NCBI RefSeq assembly: GCF_030268685.1
Contig: NZ_BSRQ01000025.1
Coordinates: 62,001 to 126,000 of the forward strand
From: Microtetraspora sp. NBRC 13810
GTDB taxonomy: Bacteria > Actinomycetota > Actinomycetes > Streptosporangiales > Streptosporangiaceae
Reading direction: 5' to 3'
DNA: 64,000 bases
Shown here: positions 33,829-40,935 of the stretch, in pieces
Layout of the letters: every line of letters starts with the position of its first letter
Numbering within the stretch: position 1 is the first letter of the stretch
Made by a program: the position numbers and the translations under genes
The notes under the pieces: generated by a model
What the model was told of the DNA's origin: nothing
The model's input: the letters and a program-made list of their open reading frames with translations, nothing else
Databases searched by the model: none

Positions 33829-36800
33829 GTGACCGAGCCGACCGCCCATCAGACGCCCCAGACAACACTCCTGGCACCCGGCGACGTCCACCGCCCCCAC
33901 CCCGCCCCGGCCACCCACCCTGCCCCGGCCACCCGCCGGCACCCCACCCCCTCCGCGCGGCCTGCCACCGCCTCCGCGCGGCCTGCCACCGCCTCCTCGC
34001 GCCGCGGCAGGACCTCGGGCGGCTCCGCCGAGGACACGGCCGGGGGAGACCCGCCCCAGGGGCCTATGACCACGGACATCTCCGCCTGTGGTCCGACTGC
34101 TCCCGGTCCGGTTGCTTCCGGTCTGGTTGCTCCGGGTTCGGCTGCTTCCGGCTCGGCTGCTTCCAGTCCGGCTGTTTCCGGCTCGGCGTCCCAGAGCGGT
34201 GTGCCCGAGAGGGATGCGGCTGAAGGCGGTGACCCTGGGAGGGCTGTGGCCGAAGGCGGCGTGTCTAAGGGGCCGGTGGCTAGGGAAGGCGTGTCGAGGG
34301 GGGCCGCTGCCCGGAGCGGCGCGTCCGGTGGCTCCGCCGGGCCTGGGGGCACCCCCAGGGGGCCGGTGGCCAAGCGTGGGGAGGCCAGAGGCGCCGGGGA
34401 AGGAGGCGGAGTGTCCAGGGGCTCTTTGGGGCGTGGGAATGTGCCCGGGGGATCCGTGTCTGGGGGGTCCGTGTCCGGGGGATCCGTGCACGGTAAGTCC
34501 CTGTCCGGTGGGTCTGTGTCCGGTGGGTTCGTGGCCAAGGGCGGGGTGGGCGGCGGGCGGGGGAAGGAGATGCCGGAGGCGGCCGGGCGGCTGCCGGTGG
34601 CGCGGGTGGCGGTGGACAATCCGCTGCCGCATCTCGACCGGCTCTTCGACTACCTGGTACCGGCCGCGATGGACGAGACGGCCGTGCCGGGGTGCCGGGT
34701 GCGGGTGAGGTTCGCGGGCAAGTTGCTTGACGGGTTCCTGATCGAGCGGGCCGAGCACAGCGAGCACGCGGGCCGGCTGACCCCGCTGGAGCGCGTGGTG
34801 TCGCCCGAGCCGGTGCTCACCCCCGAGATCGCGGGTCTCGCCCGCGCGGTCGCCGACCACTACGCCGGCACCCTCGCCGACGTCCTCCGCCTCGCCGTAC
34901 CCCCTCGCCACGCCCGCGCCGAAGCCACCACCCCACCGCCCACTCCCACCACCCCGCCGCCCACCGACGAGGCCGCAGAGGCCGCAGAAGCCCTGGAAGC
35001 CCCGGAAACGGCAAAGGCCCCGGAAGTCACGGAAGCGCCGAAAACCCCGGGAGCCCCGGGAGCCACGGAAGGCCCTGAAGGTTCGAAAGGTTCGGAAGGT
35101 CCGAGCGTCCCGCGGGCTCCAGAAGTCCCGGAAGCTTCGGAGGTTCCGCAACCTCCGGAGGCTCTTCAGGCCCCGGAGGCTCCCGAAGCGGCGCGGCCCG
35201 GTGTACCCGCTCCTGTGCCCGGCGCGGAAATTGTCTTGCTTCGGACGTCCGACGCGGCGGAGACGGCGGAAGCGGTGGAAGCGGCGTCCACGGTATCCGG
35301 GACGGCGGCCGAGGCCGACAGCGCGGGCGTTCCAGCTTCCGGGGTGTCCGGCGGGACGGGGGGCACTTCGGAGGTCTCCGGGGAGACCGGGGGCACCTCC
35401 ATGGCATCGGGCGAGGCGAAGGGCACCTCCGTGGCAACCGGCGGGACGAAGGGCGGTTCCGGGGTCTCCGCCGGGACGGGGGGCACTTCCGAGGTTTCCG
35501 GCGAGACGAAGGGCACCTCCGTGGCATCCGGCGGGACGAAAGGCGGTTCCGGGGTCTCTGGCGGGAGCGGGAGTGTGTCCGGGGGGATCGGGGGCGTCGG
35601 TGCTGGGGGAGGTGCTTGGGGCGGGTATCCGATGGGGGAGTCGTTTCTGGGGGCGTTGGCTGAGGGGCGGGCGCCGCGAGCCGTGTGGGGGGCGTTGCCG
35701 GGGGCCGGGGAGGACGGGCCTGGGTGGGCGCGGGCGGTGGCGGAGGCGGTCGCGGCCACGCTGGACGGCGGGCGGGGGGCCGTCGTCGTGGTGCCGGACG
35801 GGAAGGACGTCGCGCTCGTGGACGCGGCGCTGCTGGCCGTACTCGGGGAGGGCAGGCACGTGGCGCTGACCGCCGACCTCGGGCCCGCCGAGCGGTACCG
35901 CCGGTGGCTGCGGGCGCTGCGCGGGCACGTCGGCGCCGTGGTGGGCACCCGGGCGGCGATGTTCGCGCCGGTGCGTGACCTGGGGCTGGCGGTGATCTGG
36001 GACGACGGCGACGACCTGCACGCCGAACGGCTCGCGCCCTACCCGCATGCCCGCGAGGTGCTGTCGCTGCGCGCCTACCGGGCGGGCGCGGGCCTGCTGA
36101 TCGGCGGGTACGCGCGGACGTCCGAGGCGGCGCGGCTGGTGCACGCGGGCTGGGCGCGCCCGCTGGCCGGGTCCCGCGAGGCGGTACGGGCGCGGGCGCC
36201 GAGGGTCCGCCCGGCGGGCGACGACGCCGAGCTCGCCAGGGACGCGGCGGCCCGCCAGGCGCGGCTGCCCAGCCTGGCGTGGCGGGCGCTGCGGCATGGC
36301 CTGGAGACGGGACCGGTCCTGGTCCAGGTGCCGCGCAGGGGCTACCTGCCGGTGCTGGCCTGCCAGAACTGCCGCGCCCCCGCCCGCTGCCTCCAGGCCC
36401 CGTCGGCCGCCCGGCCCAGGCAGGACGCGGCCCCAGGGCGCGCGGCCGGAGGGCGTGGTGCGGCGGCCGGGAGCGGTGTCCAGGGGGTGCTGGGCGTACA
36501 GGGGGTGCTGGGCGAGGTGGCCGGGCCGGGCGGCCAAGGGACGCTGGGCGCGGCGGCCGGGTCCGGCGCGCAGGGGCAGCCCGGCGCGTCCCATGGGCCG
36601 GGCGCCTCCCACGGCCCGGGCGTGCATGGACCGGGCGTGCATGGGCCGAGCGCCTATGGACCGGGCGCACATGGACCGGGCGGTCAAGGACCGGGCGCGC
36701 ATGGACCGGGCGGTCAAGGACCGGGCGCGCATGGACCGGGCGCTCACGGGCCGGGTGCTCACGGACAGGGCATGCACGGGCCGGGCGCGCATGGGGCGCA

Positions 36801-37656
36801 GGATGCGGGGCCAGGGCTGGGGCCGGGGCAGGGGATGCCGGTGGTGGGAGGAGAGCGGTGTGGGGGGCCGTTGGCGCTCAGGAGTGGGCACGCGGCGCCG
36901 TACTGCCGGTGGTGTGGCCGGATCGCCGGTGTGTGGCGGTGCCCGCGTTGCGGGTCGGCGCGGATGCGGGCGCAGGTGGTGGGGGCCAGGCGGACCGCCG
37001 AGGAGCTGGGGAGGGCCTTCCCCTCCGTCCCCGTGCGCACGTCGGGGCGGGACGGCGTCATCGCCAGGGTCGGTCCTGGGCGCGCCCTCGTGGTGGCGAC
37101 GCCGGGGGCCGAGCCGGTGGCCGAGGGCGGTTACGCGGCGGCCGTGCTGCTGGACGGCTGGGCGCTGCTGGGCCGTCCCGACCTGCGCGCGGGCGAGGAG
37201 GCGCTGCGCCGGTGGATGAACGCCGCCGCGCTGCTGCGCCCCGGCGCCGAGCTCGTCGTGCTCGCCGACTCCGCGGTGCCCGCCGTACAGGCCCTGCTGC
37301 GCTGGGATCCGGCGACCCATGCCGACCGGGAACTGTCCGAGCGGATAGAACTGGCTTTCCCGCCGGCTGTACGGCTGGCGACCCTGACGGGTACGCCGGC
37401 GGCGGTCAGGGAGATGCTCGCGGAGGCCAAGTTGCCGCCGGGCGCGCAGGTACTCGGGCCGGTCCCGGTGGACGCGCCCCGGGGGGAGCCGGAACAGGCC
37501 GGGGCGGAAAGTGCCAGGGAGCGGGCACTGGTCCGGGTCGCGCGGGCCGAGGGGGCGGCGCTCGCGGCGGCGCTCAAGGGGGCGAGCGGGGTGCGTTCGG
37601 CGCGCAAGGCGGCGGATGTCGTTCGGGTGTGTCTGGATCCCGGGGAAGGCATCTAA
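33829..37656 (+). CDS. priA: PriA-like primosomal protein N' without helicase motifs, greatly expanded by repeats
   Basis: This is the actinobacterial PriA, a replication-restart protein. The conserved N-terminal DNA-binding domain begins only near residue 256 (LPVARVAVDNPLPHLDRLFDYLVP). No Walker A (GKT) or DEAH box exists: the equivalents read VVVVPDGKDVALVD and IWDDGDDLHAERL, so it cannot be an ATP-driven helicase, as known for actinobacterial PriA. Zinc cysteines occur as CQNCRAPARC (845-854), then CGGPL (about 1008), CRWCG and CPRCG. At about 1275 residues it is roughly twice the family length because of three low-complexity blocks: residues 1-250, 366-600 and 855-1005. GTG 33829 is the only start covering the whole frame; an ATG at 34570 would drop the first block. 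Confidence 0.88.
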   Translation: MTEPTAHQTPQTTLLAPGDVHRPHPAPATHPAPATRRHPTPSARPATASARPATASSRRGRTSGGSAEDTAGGDPPQGPMTTDISACGPTAPGPVASGLVAPGSAASGSAASSPAVSGSASQSGVPERDAAEGGDPGRAVAEGGVSKGPVAREGVSRGAAARSGASGGSAGPGGTPRGPVAKRGEARGAGEGGGVSRGSLGRGNVPGGSVSGGSVSGGSVHGKSLSGGSVSGGFVAKGGVGGGRGKEMPEAAGRLPVARVAVDNPLPHLDRLFDYLVPAAMDETAVPGCRVRVRFAGKLLDGFLIERAEHSEHAGRLTPLERVVSPEPVLTPEIAGLARAVADHYAGTLADVLRLAVPPRHARAEATTPPPTPTTPPPTDEAAEAAEALEAPETAKAPEVTEAPKTPGAPGATEGPEGSKGSEGPSVPRAPEVPEASEVPQPPEALQAPEAPEAARPGVPAPVPGAEIVLLRTSDAAETAEAVEAASTVSGTAAEADSAGVPASGVSGGTGGTSEVSGETGGTSMASGEAKGTSVATGGTKGGSGVSAGTGGTSEVSGETKGTSVASGGTKGGSGVSGGSGSVSGGIGGVGAGGGAWGGYPMGESFLGALAEGRAPRAVWGALPGAGEDGPGWARAVAEAVAATLDGGRGAVVVVPDGKDVALVDAALLAVLGEGRHVALTADLGPAERYRRWLRALRGHVGAVVGTRAAMFAPVRDLGLAVIWDDGDDLHAERLAPYPHAREVLSLRAYRAGAGLLIGGYARTSEAARLVHAGWARPLAGSREAVRARAPRVRPAGDDAELARDAAARQARLPSLAWRALRHGLETGPVLVQVPRRGYLPVLACQNCRAPARCLQAPSAARPRQDAAPGRAAGGRGAAAGSGVQGVLGVQGVLGEVAGPGGQGTLGAAAGSGAQGQPGASHGPGASHGPGVHGPGVHGPSAYGPGAHGPGGQGPGAHGPGGQGPGAHGPGAHGPGAHGQGMHGPGAHGAQDAGPGLGPGQGMPVVGGERCGGPLALRSGHAAPYCRWCGRIAGVWRCPRCGSARMRAQVVGARRTAEELGRAFPSVPVRTSGRDGVIARVGPGRALVVATPGAEPVAEGGYAAAVLLDGWALLGRPDLRAGEEALRRWMNAAALLRPGAELVVLADSAVPAVQALLRWDPATHADRELSERIELAFPPAVRLATLTGTPAAVREMLAEAKLPPGAQVLGPVPVDAPRGEPEQAGAESARERALVRVARAEGAALAAALKGASGVRSARKAADVVRVCLDPGEGI
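34440..34545 (+). repeat. 15-bp repeats encoding GGSVS in PriA N-terminal block
   Basis: Six tandem 15-nt units encode GGSVS, GGSVS, GGSVH, GKSLS, GGSVS, GGFVA. They lie inside the low-complexity N-terminal extension. Confidence 0.8.
35340..35600 (+). repeat. Repeats encoding Thr/Ser/Gly units in the middle PriA block
   Basis: Units of the type GGTSEVSGETGGTSMASGE and GTSVASGGTKGGSGVSGG recur with a period near 30-60 nt. They fill the insertion after the first DNA-binding domain. Confidence 0.75.
36588..36800 (+). repeat. Collagen-like repeats splitting the PriA zinc cluster
   Basis: Units of 12-30 nt encode HGPGA, HGPGV and HGPGGQGPGA. Several 30-nt copies near 36670-36740 are almost identical. 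They sit between the third and fourth zinc-ligand cysteines. Confidence 0.85.
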
Positions 37657-37725
37657 TACGCCCCAGATTGGCGGTTTGGCCCCAATAGCCGTTTTCCCCG
37701 ATTCGCCGCGCCCACAGTAAGCCGT

Positions 37726-37731
37726 TAGTTT
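37726..37731 (+). promoter_or_regulatory. Candidate -10 box (TAGTTT) of first paralogue
   Basis: TAGTTT ends 6 nt before the GTG at 37738 with no Shine-Dalgarno. Same layout as the second paralogue. Confidence 0.45.
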
Positions 37732-37737
37732 CTCCCT

Positions 37738-39408
37738 GTGTCGATCGAATGGGTGAATCGAGCCATCGACGATCTGCGTGCTTGGGGGCGTGCGCACGGC
37801 GTCGACGTCGATGTTGACGAGGTCCGGCTGCTGTGCGACTACGCCAGCGACTATCTGGGGGTGGAGCAGCTCGGCGACTTCGAGTCGGGCACGTTCGAGG
37901 AACTGCTGCTGTCGATCTACCCCCGCAAGGTCATCGCGCCCCCCGAGAGCGCGCCGGAGACGCTGGCCGCGGCCCGCACGCTGGTCGACTTCTTACAGTC
38001 CTCCCAGGCGGTCGCAGGCCGGTCGGCCGTCCGGATGCGCGCGACCCTCGACCGGATCGAGCCGGAGATGCCGGCCGCGCTGGCCGACACGTCCCGGTAC
38101 GGCATGGCCAAGAGCATCTTCAGCGCCATCGGCCCCGAGTCCCTGGAGAACCCCGAGACGCTGAGCCCGGCCCCGGCCGAGCCCGCCGTGGAGCTGTGCG
38201 ACTGCCCGGGCTGCTCGCCGCTGCCCGCCGTACGGCTGGCGCCGCGCCCGCGGCTCGCCGGCGCGGCCCGCGCGGTGCCGATCCTGCGGGACGCCCACCG
38301 GCTCGCCGAGTGGATGCTGACCGGTGGGCGCACCCCCACCGTGAAGGGCCTGCTGAGGGTCAGGGACGCCACGGCCGCCACGGGCGCGCTGGGTGTCACC
38401 GGGGCGGCCTTCCTGTGGGACCTCGCCGCCTACACCGGCGTCGTGGACGTGGCGGGCACGACGATCGCCGCCGGGGAGGACTTCGGCCCCCTCGACGAGC
38501 GGGGCGACGACGACGTGCTCGGCCTGTGGTCGGCGGCGGTCGAGTTCATGGTGGAGAAGGAGAGCAACGGCGGGGTCACCGGCCTCGCCGCCCTCGACGA
38601 GGAGCTCTACGGCCTGTGCGACATGCTCTACCGGGCGCAGGTGCCGGTCGCGGCCCGGGTCGTGGCCGACTACCTCGCGGAGACCGGCCTCGGCGAGGAG
38701 GACCTAGACCTCGACGCCGCCGTGGCCCGGCTGGACTACTGCGGGCTCGTCGAGCGGATGGACGGCGACCTGCTCGGCCTGACCCCGCTCGCCGTGTGGG
38801 GCCTGCGCGAGCTTTACGCGGGCCTGGGGATGGAGGCGCCGGAGGCGTCCGACATCGCGCTCGCGGGCGGCCGTGAGCTGATCGAGGCGCTGCTGGCCGG
38901 GGTGCCGACCGAGCTGGCCGAGGAGGACATCGTCCGCTGGCTCGCCCGCAGGCCGCCCGAGGACGCCGCCGCCGAGCTGCTCGGCGCGGCCGGCGGGGCG
39001 CCCGCCGTGGCCCGCGGCATCGCCGTGACGATCGTGGACCGGCTGGGCCCGGAGGCCGAGCCCGCCGTGCGCGCCCACCTCGCCGACCCGGAGCTGCGCC
39101 CGCACGTCATCCACTGGCTGTCCGCGCGCGGCTTCGCGGCCCCGCCGCTCAGCCAGGCCGAGGTGCTGTGGGTGAGCGTCGACATGCTCGCCCTGGCGAT
39201 CTCGGCCGCCGACGAGGACCCCGAGGCGTTCGCCGAGAACATGGCCGCCTCCGGCCCGTCCGCACACATGATCGAGGAGATGTGGCGGGTCGACCACCCC
39301 GACGTCGTCGACGTCCTTGACCTGCTGGGCAGATCCCTGCCCGACGGCACCGTCGCCAAGGCGGCGCGCAAGGCGGCCTTCAAAGCGCGGTCGCGTTCGA
39401 TCGGATGA
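37738..39408 (+). CDS. Unknown helical protein with CDCPGC motif (paralogue 1)
   Basis: I do not recognise this 556-residue family. It is acidic, mostly helical, soluble and without signal peptide. Residues 1-140 form a helical region absent from the next gene. A CDCPGC motif is at 154-159, followed by VPILRDAHRLAEWMLTGGRTPTVKGLLRV, a helical domain with DYCGLVERMDGDLLGLTPLAVWGLRELY, and the end VDHPDVVDVLDLLGRSLPDGTVAKAARKAAFKARSRSIG. The same blocks, in the same order, occur in the gene at 39447, so the pair arose by duplication. The CxCxxC could bind a metal. The KAARKAA tail resembles a basic helix. The start is a GTG with a TAGTTT 6 nt upstream. Confidence 0.8.
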   Translation: MSIEWVNRAIDDLRAWGRAHGVDVDVDEVRLLCDYASDYLGVEQLGDFESGTFEELLLSIYPRKVIAPPESAPETLAAARTLVDFLQSSQAVAGRSAVRMRATLDRIEPEMPAALADTSRYGMAKSIFSAIGPESLENPETLSPAPAEPAVELCDCPGCSPLPAVRLAPRPRLAGAARAVPILRDAHRLAEWMLTGGRTPTVKGLLRVRDATAATGALGVTGAAFLWDLAAYTGVVDVAGTTIAAGEDFGPLDERGDDDVLGLWSAAVEFMVEKESNGGVTGLAALDEELYGLCDMLYRAQVPVAARVVADYLAETGLGEEDLDLDAAVARLDYCGLVERMDGDLLGLTPLAVWGLRELYAGLGMEAPEASDIALAGGRELIEALLAGVPTELAEEDIVRWLARRPPEDAAAELLGAAGGAPAVARGIAVTIVDRLGPEAEPAVRAHLADPELRPHVIHWLSARGFAAPPLSQAEVLWVSVDMLALAISAADEDPEAFAENMAASGPSAHMIEEMWRVDHPDVVDVLDLLGRSLPDGTVAKAARKAAFKARSRSIG

Positions 39409-39434
39409 CGTACTCAGCCGTGACCGCTGTGCAG

Positions 39435-39440
39435 TAAGTT
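39435..39440 (+). promoter_or_regulatory. Candidate -10 box (TAAGTT) of second paralogue
   Basis: TAAGTT ends 6 nt before the GTG at 39447. With no ribosome-binding site it suggests an independent leaderless promoter in the 38-nt gap. Confidence 0.4.
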
Positions 39441-39446
39441 TCGTGA

Positions 39447-40883
39447 GTGGCAAACAGCGGGAACATGGGAAACGTCTACGATCTCGGTGAGCTACGCCGG
39501 CTCGTCGACGACTTGGGGGCGGTGCCCCCGCAGGATCGCGCGGAGATCCTCTCAGGACTCACCGCGGGCGCGGAGGGCTGCGACTGTCCCGACTGCGGGA
39601 CAGAGACGCTGACCTTCCCGCCGGTCGCGCTCGCCGGCGAGACCGACCTCGCCGCCGCCGTGCCGTCGGTGCCGCTCGTCCGCGACGCGCGCAGGCTCGC
39701 GGAGTGGACCGGCACCCGGGAGGTCACGCAGGAGCGCCTGCTGCCCGTCGAGGAGGCCCGCGCCGCCGTCGCCGCGCTGGGCCTGCCCGTCTCCGCCGAA
39801 CGGCTCGCCGCCGCGCGGAGCGCGAGCGAGCTGCCCGTGCTGCACCTGCTGTGGGTCGTCGCGGTCAACACCGGCCTGCTGCGCATCACCGGCACGGCCG
39901 CCTCGCCCGGCCCGCTCAGCCACGCCGAGCCGTCCTCCCCCCGGGAGGCCATGGAGTTCTGGGACGGCGTGGTGATGGACGTCCTCGACCGCGCGGACGA
40001 GGGCCTCACCGGCTCCCGCGTCGTCGACGACCACCTGGCCGAGATGCTCGCCACGATGTACTCGGTGAGCGCCGGCATCGCCGAGACCACGCTGGCCAAG
40101 GGCATCATGCAGTCGCACGAGGTGGCCTGCGAGGCGCCCGCCGAGGAGATGCTGCGGCTGTCCGCCGAGCTGCCCGGCGAGCTGGCCGAGGCCCTCGACC
40201 TGTTGGCCTACTGCGGCCTCATCGAGGGCGTGGCGGCGGGCCGGCCCAGGCTGACCCCGCTCGGCCTGTGGGCGGTGCGGCAGGACCTGCTCCGCGAGGG
40301 CCACGACGCGCCCACGGTGGACGAGGTCGCCGTCTTCGCCGACCTGTCCGCCCGCGACCTGGTGACGGCGATCCTCACCGGCGCGGCCGCGCCGAGCGCC
40401 GTCTCCGTCTGGCTGGAGCGCCGCGCGCCCGCCGCCGCGGCCCGCGAGCTGATCGAGGTCGGCCGCGCGGGCACGCCCGGCCAGCGCGCCACGGTGAGCA
40501 CGATCATGGAAGAGCTCGGCCCGGAGGCCGAGGAGCCGGTCCGTCAGGCGCTCGGCGAGCCCGCGATGTGGCGCTACGCCGCGTCCTGGCTGCACGTGCG
40601 CGACCTTCCGGCGCCCGCGCTCAGCGCGGGCGACAGCACCTGGGTGGCGGTCGACACGCTCGCCTCCCTGCTGTTCACGGTGGAGGGCCCGGAGGAGCTG
40701 ACCGGCTTCGACCTGTTCACCCCGCAGGACGAGCTGGCCCGCCTGGTCGAGGAGATGCCCTCCGTCGACCACCCGGACAAGATCGCCGTGCTGGAGATGC
40801 TCGCCGCCAACCACGCCGACCGGTCCATCGCCAAGGCCGCCCGCAAGGCCGCGATGCGCGCCCGCTCCGGCGCCATCGGCTGA
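39447..40883 (+). CDS. Unknown helical protein with CDCPDC motif (paralogue 2)
   Basis: A 478-residue relative of the preceding gene, also unrecognised. CDCPDC is at residues 45-50, followed by VPLVRDARRLAEWTGTREVTQERLLPVEEAR, LLHLLWVVAVNTGLLRITG, a central AYCGLIEGVAAGRPRLTPLGLWAVRQDL block and the C-terminal VDHPDKIAVLEMLAANHADRSIAKAARKAAMRARSGAIG. It lacks about 100 N-terminal residues of the first copy. An ATG at 39465 with GCGGGA upstream is an alternative start. The shared aromatic/helical pattern might be HEAT-like repeats, but that is only an impression. Confidence 0.8.
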   Translation: MANSGNMGNVYDLGELRRLVDDLGAVPPQDRAEILSGLTAGAEGCDCPDCGTETLTFPPVALAGETDLAAAVPSVPLVRDARRLAEWTGTREVTQERLLPVEEARAAVAALGLPVSAERLAAARSASELPVLHLLWVVAVNTGLLRITGTAASPGPLSHAEPSSPREAMEFWDGVVMDVLDRADEGLTGSRVVDDHLAEMLATMYSVSAGIAETTLAKGIMQSHEVACEAPAEEMLRLSAELPGELAEALDLLAYCGLIEGVAAGRPRLTPLGLWAVRQDLLREGHDAPTVDEVAVFADLSARDLVTAILTGAAAPSAVSVWLERRAPAAAARELIEVGRAGTPGQRATVSTIMEELGPEAEEPVRQALGEPAMWRYAASWLHVRDLPAPALSAGDSTWVAVDTLASLLFTVEGPEELTGFDLFTPQDELARLVEEMPSVDHPDKIAVLEMLAANHADRSIAKAARKAAMRARSGAIG

Positions 40884-40935
40884 CCCGCGCATCCCGGCCG
40901 CCCGGCCCGGTACGGCGGGCCGGGCGGCGCGGAGG

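Noticed and set aside
33574-37797. 1407-codon open frame antisense to priA
   Set aside because: It mirrors the GC-rich repeat composition of priA. It has no domain, runs through the priA zinc cysteines in antisense and shows only low-complexity protein.
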